From an uncultured Clostridia bacterium (GTDB lineage Bacteria; Bacillota; Clostridia; Oscillospirales; Ruminococcaceae): DNA of 5,583 nucleotides. Where the stretch lies: NCBI GenBank assembly GCA_945947715.1, contig CAMEYZ010000146.1:1-5583 (forward strand). The letters run 5' to 3'. The position numbers and the translations under genes were made by a program. Within the stretch, counting starts at the first letter, position 1; every line of letters begins with the position of its first letter. Shown here in pieces: positions 1 through 5,583 of this stretch. The notes under the pieces are model-generated. The model did not search any database and had not been told where the DNA came from. It saw only the letters and a list, made by a program, of their open reading frames with translations.

Positions 1-232
1 CATTCTGAAGTATCTTCTCAGTGGGAAGAGAGGGCTGCGCCTCGTCCTTGCGCAGATCCTTAAGGTAAACGTTGTGATTGTCCTTTATAGGATCGTATGT
101 GATGTCTATCTCTTTGATTGTGTCCATGATCTCAATAATATCGGTCATATCCTCAGCCATTGCTGCGAAGCCTTCCTCGGTGAAATTCAGCTTTCCCAGC
201 TTAGCAAGATACTTTACCATTTCCAGATCCAT
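1..232 (-). CDS. gatC: Asp-tRNA(Asn)/Glu-tRNA(Gln) amidotransferase subunit C (GatC), N-terminal 77 residues, cut by window edge
   Basis: GatC is the small subunit of the GatCAB amidotransferase, which turns misacylated Glu-tRNA(Gln), and in many species Asp-tRNA(Asn), into the correct aminoacyl-tRNA in the cytoplasm. GatC wraps around GatA and stabilises the GatA-GatB complex. The translation begins MDLEMVKYLAKLGKLNFTEE and continues with two amphipathic helices (about residues 2-45). It then has the family's C-terminal signature LRKDEAQPSLPTEKILQN (about residues 60-77). Family members are about 95 residues, so roughly 18 residues lie beyond position 1. The start at 230-232 is supported by AGGAGGA at 238-244, 5 bases upstream, and by a consensus promoter. 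gatA and gatB are expected further left, the usual order in this group, but are not visible. The gene is transcribed away from two tRNA-Gln genes, its likely substrates. Identification is by recalled family pattern, not a search. Confidence 0.92.
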   Translation of the reverse strand, partial: MDLEMVKYLAKLGKLNFTEEGFAAMAEDMTDIIEIMDTIKEIDITYDPIKDNHNVYLKDLRKDEAQPSLPTEKILQN

Positions 233-279
233 AATAATCCTCCTATCCGCCGCTTATCGGCACAAATCAATACAATATT

Positions 280-308
280 ATTATACCATATTTTATCTTA
301 ATTTGCAA
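280..308 (-). promoter_or_regulatory. Sigma-A-type promoter of gatC
   Basis: Reading the minus strand, a -35 box TTGCAA (303-308, 4 of 6 matches to TTGACA) is followed by a 17-base spacer and a perfect -10 TATAAT (280-285). A TG dinucleotide one base before it forms an extended -10. Transcription would start near 273, giving a leader of about 40 bases before the gatC start at 232, with the ribosome binding site at 238-244. Confidence 0.75.
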
Positions 309-427
309 CAATTTTTATGATTTTTTATGATTTCATCATATTTCGTCGCTTTTATGTTAAAAATTATTAATTTGCACTATTCGAAATCGGATTTTTTGTA
401 TATTTATCCAAAAAGCGTGTAATACTA

Positions 428-456
428 TTGCAAAAGCGAGAAAAAAGGGGTATAAT
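428..456 (+). promoter_or_regulatory. Sigma-A-type promoter of the tRNA-Gln pair
   Basis: A -35 box TTGCAA (428-433), a spacer of exactly 17 bases and a perfect -10 TATAAT (451-456) face the tRNA genes. The -35 hexamer and spacer length are identical to those of the opposing gatC promoter. Transcription would begin near 463, leaving a leader of about 70 bases to be removed from the first tRNA, presumably by RNase P cleavage at 533. Confidence 0.8.
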
Positions 457-462
457 GTAATA

Positions 463-532
463 GTCGTTACGGAAAAGGTTTCACGGTGTTAATCGCTGCG
501 GTTTTCCTGCAAGGCTTTAATGCCGATCATAA
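463..532 (+). other. 5' leader of the tRNA-Gln transcript, possibly structured
   Basis: The leader can fold into a 6-base stem (GGAAAA 471-476 with TTTTCC 502-507). This encloses a second 5-base stem with G-U pairs (CGGTG 484-488 with CGCTG 494-498, loop TTAAT). A short GGC/GCC hairpin follows at 513-524. It does not resemble a tRNA or a T-box leader. Whether the fold has a role or is chance cannot be decided from one sequence. Confidence 0.3.
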
Positions 533-608
533 TGGGATATAGCCAAGCGGTAAGGCAGCGGACTTTGACTCCGTCATTTCGCCGGTTCAAATCCGGCTAT
601 CCCAACCA
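533..608 (+). tRNA. tRNA-Gln (anticodon TTG)
   Basis: A complete 76-base cloverleaf reads CAA codons. The acceptor stem TGGGATA (533-539) pairs with TATCCCA (598-604), followed by discriminator A605 and encoded CCA (606-608). The D stem is GCC/GGC (542-544, 554-556). The anticodon stem GCGGA/TCCGT (558-562, 570-574) closes the loop CTTTGAC with anticodon TTG at 565-567. The T arm is GCCGG-TTCAAAT-CCGGC (581-597). The first pair is U1-A72, known in Firmicutes as a recognition element that lets GatCAB select tRNA-Gln over tRNA-Glu. It lies 5 bases before a second tRNA-Gln and is presumably cotranscribed with it. Confidence 0.96.
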
Positions 609-613
609 TATCC

Positions 614-689
614 TGGGGTGTCGCCAAGCGGTAAGGCACTTGACTCTGACTCAAGCATTTCCGGGGTTCGAATCCCTGCACCCCAACCA
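614..689 (+). tRNA. tRNA-Gln (anticodon CTG)
   Basis: A complete 76-base cloverleaf for the CAG-reading glutamine isoacceptor. The acceptor stem TGGGGTG (614-620) pairs with CACCCCA (679-685), followed by discriminator A686 and encoded CCA (687-689). The anticodon stem CTTGA/TCAAG (639-643, 651-655) closes the loop CTCTGAC, with anticodon CTG at 646-648. The T arm is 662-678 with loop TTCGAAT. The D arm and the variable loop (CATTTC) match those of the preceding tRNA-Gln, which suggests tandem duplication followed by change of anticodon and stems. It too has a U1-A72 pair. A terminator follows 3 bases later. Confidence 0.96.
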
Positions 690-692
690 GAT

Positions 693-721
693 AGCACATG
701 GCTTCGGCTGTGTGCTTTTTT
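693..721 (+). terminator. Intrinsic terminator of the tRNA-Gln transcript
   Basis: A 10-base-pair stem (693-702 with 707-716, including two G-U pairs) is closed by a TTCG tetraloop and followed by a run of T to 721. It begins 3 bases after the CCA end of the second tRNA, so 3' processing trims almost directly off the terminator hairpin. Confidence 0.88.
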
Positions 722-732
722 CATAAACACTC

Positions 733-770
733 AAAAAAATCCGCGCCGAAATTTCAAAATCAGCGCGGAT
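733..770 (-). terminator. Intrinsic terminator of the fucO-like gene
   Basis: On the minus strand, ATCCGCGC pairs with GCGCGGAT (763-770 with 739-746), an 8-base GC-rich stem with a 16-base loop, followed by a run of seven T (739 to 733). It begins 18 bases past the stop codon of the dehydrogenase and lies back to back with the tRNA terminator, only 11 bases away. Confidence 0.88.
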
Positions 771-788
771 ATATTATTTAATATTCAA

Positions 789-1937
789 TCACAGAAGCGA
801 CTTGTAAAGCTCGGTGATCTCCTCAACAGATGTATCTCTGGGATTTCCGGGACGGCATGCGTCATCGTATGCGGACTGTGCCAGGAACGGGATATCCTCG
901 GGCTTAACGATGTCCTTAAGGTCAGCAGGGATTCCTACATCCTGTGAAAGCTGCTTAACTGCGTCGATTGCTGCCTTTCTGTACTCCTCCTGAGTCATAT
1001 CGTCAACGCCCTTGACGCCCATTGCTCTTGCGATCTCACGATACTTCTCGCCTGTTGCGGGAGCATTGTACTCCATAACTGTGGGGAGAATGATAGCATT
1101 TGCAACGCCGTGGGGAGTATCATACAGAGCGCCCAGAGGGTGAGCCATGGAGTGTACGATGCCAAGTCCTACGTTGGAGAAGCCCATGCCTGCAACATAC
1201 TGACCGAGAGCCATATCTGTTCTGCCCTCAGGAGTGTTATCAACAGCTCCGCGGAGGCTTCTGGAAATGATCTCGATAGCCTTTAAATGGAACATATCAG
1301 AAAGCTCCCATGCGCCCTTTGTGATATATCCTTCGATAGCATGTGTGAGCGCATCCATACCTGTTGCAGCAGTAAGTCCCTTAGGCATGGTAGACATCAT
1401 CTCAGGGTCAACAAAAGCAACAACGGGGATATCGTGAGGGTCAACACATACCATTTTGCGATTCTTAGCAGCATCGGTGATAACATAGTTGATGGTTACC
1501 TCTGCAGCTGTTCCTGCGGTAGTGGGAACTGCCAGGATAGGCACGCACTTATTCTTTGTGTCAGCAACGCCCTCAAGGCTTACAACATTGCCAAACTCAG
1601 GGTTATTGATGATTATTCCGATAGCCTTTGCGGTATCCATGGAGGAGCCGCCGCCAATAGCGATTATGTAATCCGCACCGGAATTCTTGTATTCAATAAC
1701 ACCGTGCTGAACATTTTCAACTGTAGGATTAGGCTTGATATCTGAGTAAATGCTGTACTCCAGACCTGCGCCGTCAAGAACGTCTGTAACCTTTTTAGTC
1801 ACACCGAATTTAATAAGGTCAGGGTCGGAGCATACAAAAGCCTTTTTAAAGCCTCTGCCCTTTGCCTCGGTAGCGATATCCTTTATCGCACCTGCTCCGT
1901 GATAAGATGTTTCATTGAGAATAAATCTGTTAGCCAT
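789..1937 (-). CDS. fucO: Lactaldehyde reductase / 1,2-propanediol oxidoreductase, FucO-like iron-containing alcohol dehydrogenase
   Basis: This cytoplasmic enzyme reduces L-lactaldehyde, from fucose or rhamnose breakdown, to (S)-1,2-propanediol while reoxidising NADH. At 382 residues it matches Escherichia coli FucO in length and closely in sequence along its whole length, for example MANRFILNET at the start and EVTINYVITD, HAIEGYIT and GQYVAGMGFSNVGLG inside. The NAD-binding GGGSSMD motif is at 95-101. The Fe(II) ligands expected for the family are present: D195, H199, H262 and H276, with the family's catalytic-site H266. D38 aligns with the E. coli aspartate (D39) that disfavours NADPH, so NAD(H) is the probable cofactor. 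AGGAGT at 1947-1952 supports the start. It is monocistronic between its own promoter and terminator, and no fucose, rhamnose or microcompartment gene is nearby. A related type III alcohol dehydrogenase with another physiological substrate remains possible. Confidence 0.88.
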   Translation of the reverse strand: MANRFILNETSYHGAGAIKDIATEAKGRGFKKAFVCSDPDLIKFGVTKKVTDVLDGAGLEYSIYSDIKPNPTVENVQHGVIEYKNSGADYIIAIGGGSSMDTAKAIGIIINNPEFGNVVSLEGVADTKNKCVPILAVPTTAGTAAEVTINYVITDAAKNRKMVCVDPHDIPVVAFVDPEMMSTMPKGLTAATGMDALTHAIEGYITKGAWELSDMFHLKAIEIISRSLRGAVDNTPEGRTDMALGQYVAGMGFSNVGLGIVHSMAHPLGALYDTPHGVANAIILPTVMEYNAPATGEKYREIARAMGVKGVDDMTQEEYRKAAIDAVKQLSQDVGIPADLKDIVKPEDIPFLAQSAYDDACRPGNPRDTSVEEITELYKSLL

Positions 1938-1962
1938 TTTTAATCTACTCCTTTTTACGACA

Positions 1963-1976
1963 TGTAACGGTTTACA
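1963..1976. promoter_or_regulatory. cre-like / LacI-family-type operator upstream of the fucO-like gene
   Basis: The 14-base element reads TGTAACGGTTTACA on the plus strand, with perfect 5-base arms (TGTAA/TTACA) around four bases. It fits the catabolite-responsive consensus TGNAANCGNTTNCA except at one central position. It sits about 11-24 bases downstream of the predicted start site of the dehydrogenase transcript, where a bound LacI/CcpA-family repressor would block elongation. The actual binding protein is unknown. Confidence 0.5.
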
Positions 1977-1993
1977 AATTTGCCTATATTCAT

Positions 1994-2022
1994 ATTATAC
2001 AACTTTATTTCTCATTTGTCTA
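1994..2022 (-). promoter_or_regulatory. Sigma-A-type promoter of the fucO-like gene
   Basis: On the minus strand, TAGACA (2017-2022, 5 of 6 matches to TTGACA), a 17-base spacer and a perfect TATAAT (1994-1999) precede the dehydrogenase. Transcription would start near 1987, giving a leader of about 50 bases that contains the cre-like palindrome and the ribosome binding site. Confidence 0.78.
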
Positions 2023-2131
2023 CATTTTTTATTGATTTTCTCCTATAAATTTCAAATTTGCTTTTTGTGCATTTTTAACAAAAATATTATTTTCTGCAAA
2101 AAATGAAAAAAATCCCCATTCTGAATTGTTA

Positions 2132-2137
2132 TATAAT
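2132..2137 (+). promoter_or_regulatory. Putative -10 box of the Ig-repeat protein gene
   Basis: A perfect TATAAT lies 60 bases before the chosen start codon, but no good -35 box is found 16-18 bases upstream, where the sequence is A-rich. If real, transcription starts near 2144, which places the TTG codon at 2126 outside the message and supports translation from 2198. The rest of the region from 1938 to 2197 is AT-rich and otherwise holds only the dehydrogenase promoter and operator. Confidence 0.42.
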
Positions 2138-2197
2138 CAGAAAGGACAAAGCAGATGTTCAGATAAAAAACAAACCACAAAGAAAGGACTTGATATT

Positions 2198-3439
2198 ATG
2201 ACTAAAAAACTTCTATCAAAAATAGCAGCAATATCCGCAGCTGCTGCAATTGTCTCCGGAATAGCAGTGATACCCTCTTCGGCAGCAGACAGCTATTCCA
2301 TTGACATCAATGACCCAGATTACATCTACTGTCCCGTTTATCCATCGGGAACTGTTGATGTGTCAGCCGATAACTATATAGTAAATCCCGACGAGGACGA
2401 GTATCTCGACTTTACTGTATATAACAATTCAGGAGAAAATGTTCTTATCTCCTCCCCTATTTCGGAAAACTGCTTCGTTCAGAAGCTCACCTCCGATGGC
2501 TGGGTCACGGTTTACGGAAGCGATATCGAAGCGGTTCCTATCCCCTATGACGACATCTACGACTATGACGACACAACGATATATTATTATGAGAACGATG
2601 AATATCTTCCGCCATATTTTTCCTTATCCGATTCACTGAATGTCTCGGAATTTGAGGACGGTGATTATCGCATGGGCTTCTACACCAATTATTATAGTCT
2701 GAATTATCTGTATTTCACCGTGCGGCGCAGCATCTCGGCAGTCCTTTCCGAAAGCAGAGTCTATACCGGCGATACCTCGTTAAAGCTTGATGTGACAAAC
2801 AATCTCCCCTTTGACGCTGTGATGAATCTTGACCCGGAGCTCTGCATCATCGAAAAGTATTCAGGCGGAAAATGGACCATGCTCCAGCCGAAAAAATCTG
2901 GCGGTATCTATGAGATAGACACTGTTATCTCTCCATACGATACAGAGGCTTTCACTGTAGACCTCAGCTGTTACGGGGAATTGTCTAAGGGTGAATATCG
3001 CCTATCCTTTGACTGGAATACCGATAATGAGTTCTCATATGACAGCATGTACGGCACCTGCTCAGTTAATTTCAAGGTCATCGAGCCCATGACTATGACT
3101 GTCATTCCTACCTCTGTTGAAAATCAGTCCGACCTGACCGTAAGAATAAAGATCACCAATAACTCTGACAGCAAGCTGCGCATCTACGATTACGGAAAGC
3201 TCCAGAAAAAGCTCGGCACCAGATGGTACAGCGTAAGAACAAAAACAAATGCCAAGGAATTTTCGGGCTACAAGACAATCTCTCCCGGAAAGACCTCCGT
3301 TATAGAAATAAAGCTTGATGATTACTATTACGTTAAGTCCTTAGGCAATAATCAGTACCGCATCGAAATACCCATAAACGGCAAATCATACTACTGCACA
3401 TTTAACCTTACCCACGGCAAATACTACACAATCAAATAA
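2198..3439 (+). CDS. Secreted protein with three tandem bacterial Ig-like (Big_14-type) repeats, function unknown
   Basis: The 413-residue product starts MTKKLLSKIAAISAAAAI, a Sec signal peptide with lysines at 3-4, a hydrophobic core to about 26 and likely cleavage after SSAA near residue 30. No lipobox, LPXTG motif, dockerin or transmembrane anchor is seen, so release from the cell is likely. The mature part has three copies of a beta-sandwich pattern (about 52-175, 177-295, 297-405). Each shows a hydrophobic 'tVyNNs' or 'itNNS' strand, a 'lek..dGkW..v' segment (QKLTSDGW 95-102, EKYSGGKW 219-226, KKLGTRW 337-343) and a closing 'l..GdYRi' strand (GDYRM, GEYRL, NQYRI). This resembles bacterial Ig-like domain Big_14, by memory rather than search. 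Repeat 1 carries an Asp/Tyr-rich insertion (about 117-138). The start is set by AAAGGA at 2183-2188, 9 bases upstream. Adhesion or a structural surface role is only a guess. Confidence 0.82.
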   Translation: MTKKLLSKIAAISAAAAIVSGIAVIPSSAADSYSIDINDPDYIYCPVYPSGTVDVSADNYIVNPDEDEYLDFTVYNNSGENVLISSPISENCFVQKLTSDGWVTVYGSDIEAVPIPYDDIYDYDDTTIYYYENDEYLPPYFSLSDSLNVSEFEDGDYRMGFYTNYYSLNYLYFTVRRSISAVLSESRVYTGDTSLKLDVTNNLPFDAVMNLDPELCIIEKYSGGKWTMLQPKKSGGIYEIDTVISPYDTEAFTVDLSCYGELSKGEYRLSFDWNTDNEFSYDSMYGTCSVNFKVIEPMTMTVIPTSVENQSDLTVRIKITNNSDSKLRIYDYGKLQKKLGTRWYSVRTKTNAKEFSGYKTISPGKTSVIEIKLDDYYYVKSLGNNQYRIEIPINGKSYYCTFNLTHGKYYTIK

Positions 3440-3453
3440 CTCTCTCCAACATA

Positions 3454-3495
3454 AAAGGCAGGAGCATCTCAGGTAAATGAAATGCTCCTGCCTTT
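3454..3495. terminator. Bidirectional intrinsic terminator between convergent genes
   Basis: A perfect 14-base-pair stem (AAAGGCAGGAGCAT at 3454-3467 with its complement at 3482-3495) encloses a 14-base loop. The A/T-rich ends give U-rich tails in both directions. It lies 14 bases after the stop of the Ig-repeat gene and 3 bases after the stop of the VWA gene, so it can end both transcripts. Confidence 0.9.
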
Positions 3496-3498
3496 ATT

Positions 3499-5199
3499 TT
3501 ATCTGCTTAAGCTTGCCGCTGCTCTCACAAGATACTCAAATTCGTTTTTGTATTCATCGTCGGAGTAATCGTAATTGTCCAGCATATCGGTGAGACTGCT
3601 CCATGTGGCAGTGCCCTTGTTTTCACTATTTCTCAGGAGCATACCAAATTCTGCACAGCATGCTGCAAAATTGAGATTCCTCGGCATTCTCTCTGTAAAC
3701 AGGCTGACCTTCACGGGATAGGAATAAAGCTCGCTTTCCTCCGAATCGGGAGCCTTGCAGCGGATATTGACCGTCAGCAGCTCGTCGGAATACTCACCAC
3801 TTGCCGCAGCAGTCTCCACAGGCTTCTCATTTGCCGAATACTTGTACTCGGGAGTGTATGTACTTGCCGAATTTGCGGGGATAAGCTCATAGAGTACAGT
3901 AACTGTGCTTCCTGCGCCGACTTCGCCTGCGTCCTTAGTATCGTCGTTGAAATCTCTGTCTGCAAGAGCTCTGTTCTCATAGCCGATAAGACGATAGCCT
4001 GCCACATTCTCAGGATTAAATTCCACCTGAAACTTCACGTCCTTTGCCACAGTGACAAGTGTCGAATCCATTTCGTCGATAAGCACCTTTTTTGCCTCGG
4101 AAACTGAGTCGATATAGGAATAGTTTCCGTTTCCGTTATCTGCCAGTGCTTCAAGACGATCGTCCTTTAAATTTCCCTCGCCAAAGCCCAGAACGGAAAG
4201 ATAAACTCCGCTGTCCCGCTCCCTTTCGATAGGCTCCACGAGACCGTCCTTGTTGGATACACCCACATTCAGGTCTCCGTCAGTTGCGAGGATAACTCGA
4301 TTATTTCCACCCTCAATGAAATATTCCTCAGCTATCTCATAGGCTGTGGCGATACCTGCTGCGCCTGCGGTGGCGCCTCCTGCGGTGAGCTCGTTTATTG
4401 CATTGTTGATGTCCTTCTTATTCTCGCCGCTTTCTCCGCGGAGGACTACTCTGTCCTCACCTGCATATGTAACGATAGATATTCTGTCCTTACTGTCCAG
4501 CTTGTCAGTGAGCATGGTGAACGCCTGCTGGACCAGCGGAAGCTTATCGCTGTCATACATGGAACCGCTGACGTCGATAAGGAATACCAGATTCATGGGC
4601 AGGTCAGTCTGCACCTGGGATTCGTCCGCCTTGATGCCCACCAGCAGCAGCTGATTATCCTCATTCCACGGACAGGTCGAAAGCTCGGTGGTCACAGAGA
4701 AGGGCTCGCCGCTTTTCGCATTGGGATAGTCATAATCGAAGTAGTTCATTATCTCCTCAATGCGGACTGCTTCGGAATTGGGGAAATACCCGTTGTTGAT
4801 CATTCTGCGGATATTTGTATAGGAAGCAGTATCAACATCTGCTGAAAATGTAGACAAGGGATTTTCTGAAGTGAGCTTGAAGCCCGATTCTGTGATATCT
4901 TCATATTCTTCGGAATTCGGAAAATACTGATATTCCGTATCGGCAGCATATGTATCATCCGCTGAGGCTATAGTCGCATCTAACGAATTATCGTAAAAAT
5001 ATCCTTCTTCCTCGGCGACTTCTTCCGCAGCAGGTTCCATATCGGCAGCTGTTTCGTAATAAGCGTCCTTGCTGTCGTTTACGTAAATGTCATTGTCTGC
5101 ACTGTCGGAAAAGGACATGTCGCCGCTGCCGCAGCCTGCCAGAGAAACTGCGCATACAGCTGCTGTAATGAGTGCTGTTGTTCTGAATTTCTTTTTCAT
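3499..5199 (-). CDS. VWA-domain lipoprotein of the YfbK type
   Basis: The 566-residue product begins MKKKFRTTALITAAVC and has a lipobox LAGC with Cys23 as the lipidation site, so it should be anchored to the outer face of the membrane. An acidic, low-complexity linker spans about 27-105. A VWA N-terminal domain (about 111-185) carries the signature NPLSTFSADVDTASY. The von Willebrand factor A domain (about 202-385) has an intact metal-ion-dependent adhesion site: D209, S211 and S213 in DVSGS, T277 and D307. The C-terminal part (about 386-566, GYRLIGYENRALADRDFNDD and MPRNLNFA region) matches the DUF3520-type domain. Length is close to E. coli YfbK (575). Such proteins are thought to bind partner proteins through Mg2+, but the partner is unknown. 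GGAGGT at 5206-5211, 6 bases away, sets the start. It lies 20 bases after an upstream gene, probably in one operon. Confidence 0.9.
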   Translation of the reverse strand: MKKKFRTTALITAAVCAVSLAGCGSGDMSFSDSADNDIYVNDSKDAYYETAADMEPAAEEVAEEEGYFYDNSLDATIASADDTYAADTEYQYFPNSEEYEDITESGFKLTSENPLSTFSADVDTASYTNIRRMINNGYFPNSEAVRIEEIMNYFDYDYPNAKSGEPFSVTTELSTCPWNEDNQLLLVGIKADESQVQTDLPMNLVFLIDVSGSMYDSDKLPLVQQAFTMLTDKLDSKDRISIVTYAGEDRVVLRGESGENKKDINNAINELTAGGATAGAAGIATAYEIAEEYFIEGGNNRVILATDGDLNVGVSNKDGLVEPIERERDSGVYLSVLGFGEGNLKDDRLEALADNGNGNYSYIDSVSEAKKVLIDEMDSTLVTVAKDVKFQVEFNPENVAGYRLIGYENRALADRDFNDDTKDAGEVGAGSTVTVLYELIPANSASTYTPEYKYSANEKPVETAAASGEYSDELLTVNIRCKAPDSEESELYSYPVKVSLFTERMPRNLNFAACCAEFGMLLRNSENKGTATWSSLTDMLDNYDYSDDEYKNEFEYLVRAAASLSR

Positions 5200-5219
5200 G
5201 ATAATACCTCCAATATTGT

Positions 5220-5583
5220 CTATTTATCAAGGAATTTGTCAAAAAGATTCTGAAGCTTGCCCTCGGAGGTTATGTTCATTCTGTCGTAGAAGAAATCGTC
5301 GGGGGAAGACGAATCCTTCCGAAGATATTGTTCATCACCGTCCATAAGGCTCTTCCAGCCGTTCTGGAAGAGAACGTATCCATCTCCTGTCAGCTCTATC
5401 TGCGGAGTACAGCTGTCTGCGATATGATACTCTCCGTCCCCGGAAATCTTAACCGGCAGAAGATATTCATTATCCACACCAAGAACGTATGCTCTGCCTG
5501 AAACTATTTCAAGCTCACAGGGAAGAGTTATGCTTTCGGGACATATCACATGTATGGGGGTTACAGTGTAGGTCACCGTCTCG
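5220..5583 (-). CDS. Unidentified protein, C-terminal 121 residues, cut by window edge
   Basis: The reading frame stays open to the right window edge and ends with TAG at 5220-5222. It precedes the VWA lipoprotein gene by 20 bases, and the ribosome binding site of that gene lies in the gap, so the two are likely cotranscribed. I do not recognise the family. The visible part alternates hydrophobic and polar residues (ITLPCELEIVSGRAYVLGVD, then YLLPVKISGDGEYHI), suggesting beta strands. It ends in a charged, helix-like tail (MNITSEGKLQNLFDKFLDK). No signal peptide or membrane segment is seen in this part. An in-frame GTG at 5574-5576 could be a start, but no ribosome binding site can be judged there and the frame continues upstream, so a longer protein is more likely. 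Confidence 0.65.
   Translation of the reverse strand, partial: ETVTYTVTPIHVICPESITLPCELEIVSGRAYVLGVDNEYLLPVKISGDGEYHIADSCTPQIELTGDGYVLFQNGWKSLMDGDEQYLRKDSSSPDDFFYDRMNITSEGKLQNLFDKFLDK

Larger units (their letters stand above)
233..532. other. Divergent intergenic region between gatC and the tRNA-Gln genes
   Basis: This AT-rich 300-base stretch holds no convincing gene. It contains the gatC promoter on the left (280-308) and the tRNA promoter on the right (428-456). Between them are a perfect 6-base inverted repeat around three bases (TATGAT/ATCATA, 326-340) and an all-AT inverted repeat (361-373); neither can be assigned a function. The last 70 bases form the leader of the tRNA transcript. 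Confidence 0.7.

Noticed and set aside
74..320. Plus-strand reading frames across the left edge
   Set aside because: They lie antisense to gatC and its promoter, lack a ribosome binding site, and the minus-strand translation is a clear GatC.
326..373. Short AT-rich inverted repeats as operators
   Set aside because: In such AT-rich sequence 6-base inverted repeats are expected by chance, and they overlap neither promoter.
463..532. T-box riboswitch or third tRNA before the tRNA-Gln genes
   Set aside because: No T-box conserved sequence, specifier loop or antiterminator is visible, and the stretch does not fold as a cloverleaf.
520..947. Plus-strand reading frames over the tRNA region and the end of the dehydrogenase gene
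   Set aside because: They run through two complete tRNA cloverleafs and two terminators, so they are not protein genes.
1234..1745. Plus-strand reading frames inside the dehydrogenase gene
   Set aside because: They are antisense to a full-length, well-recognised FucO-like protein and show no recognisable protein features.
1959..1980. Rex (NADH-sensing) operator upstream of the fucO-like gene
   Set aside because: The Rex pattern needs TTGTTAA-type arms flanking four bases; the arms here differ at two core positions, and the cre/LacI-type pattern fits better.
2126..2197. Upstream TTG start adding 24 residues to the Ig-repeat protein
   Set aside because: It overlaps the likely -10 box, lacks a ribosome binding site, and would bury the signal peptide behind a polar extension; ATG at 2198 has a good ribosome binding site.
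4346..4654. Plus-strand reading frame inside the VWA gene
   Set aside because: It is antisense to the VWA domain with its intact metal-binding site and has low-complexity Ser/Leu/Ala composition typical of an antisense shadow.

Overview
The window looks like chromosome from a low-to-mid G+C anaerobic Clostridia, most likely a Ruminococcus-type gut or rumen bacterium (Oscillospiraceae). This is inferred from a gatC gene (the transamidation route to Gln-tRNA), AT-rich intergenic regions with consensus sigma-A-type promoters, strong AGGAGG-type ribosome binding sites, a FucO-like alcohol dehydrogenase, and Asp/Tyr-rich secreted proteins. No mobile element, CRISPR array or phage gene was seen. 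The content is mostly ordinary.

Layout, left to right. Positions 1-232 (minus) hold the start of gatC, cut by the window edge, with its own promoter and ribosome binding site. A 300-base AT-rich divergent region follows and carries a second consensus promoter facing right. That promoter drives two tandem tRNA-Gln genes (anticodons TTG, 533-608, and CTG, 614-689), which end at a UUCG-loop terminator. A fucO-like iron-dependent alcohol dehydrogenase (789-1937, minus) converges on the tRNAs. It has its own terminator, a near-consensus promoter and a cre/LacI-type palindrome just downstream of its start site. A divergent 260-base region separates it from a secreted protein (2198-3439, plus) built of three Ig-like repeats. 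A strong bidirectional terminator (3454-3495) lies between this gene and a convergent two-gene set on the minus strand. That set is a von Willebrand factor A lipoprotein of the YfbK type (3499-5199), preceded by the C-terminal part of an unrecognised gene (5220 to the window edge) only 20 bases upstream.

How the genes relate. The clearest functional link is gatC beside both tRNA-Gln isoacceptors. In bacteria without GlnRS, GluRS mischarges tRNA-Gln with glutamate and GatCAB converts it to Gln-tRNA, so enzyme subunit and substrate RNAs are encoded back to back. The fucO-like gene is a stand-alone fermentative unit, probably catabolite- or sugar-regulated. The Ig-repeat protein and the VWA lipoprotein are both exported, presumably surface or extracellular, with unknown roles. 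The unidentified gene upstream of the VWA gene is probably co-transcribed with it.
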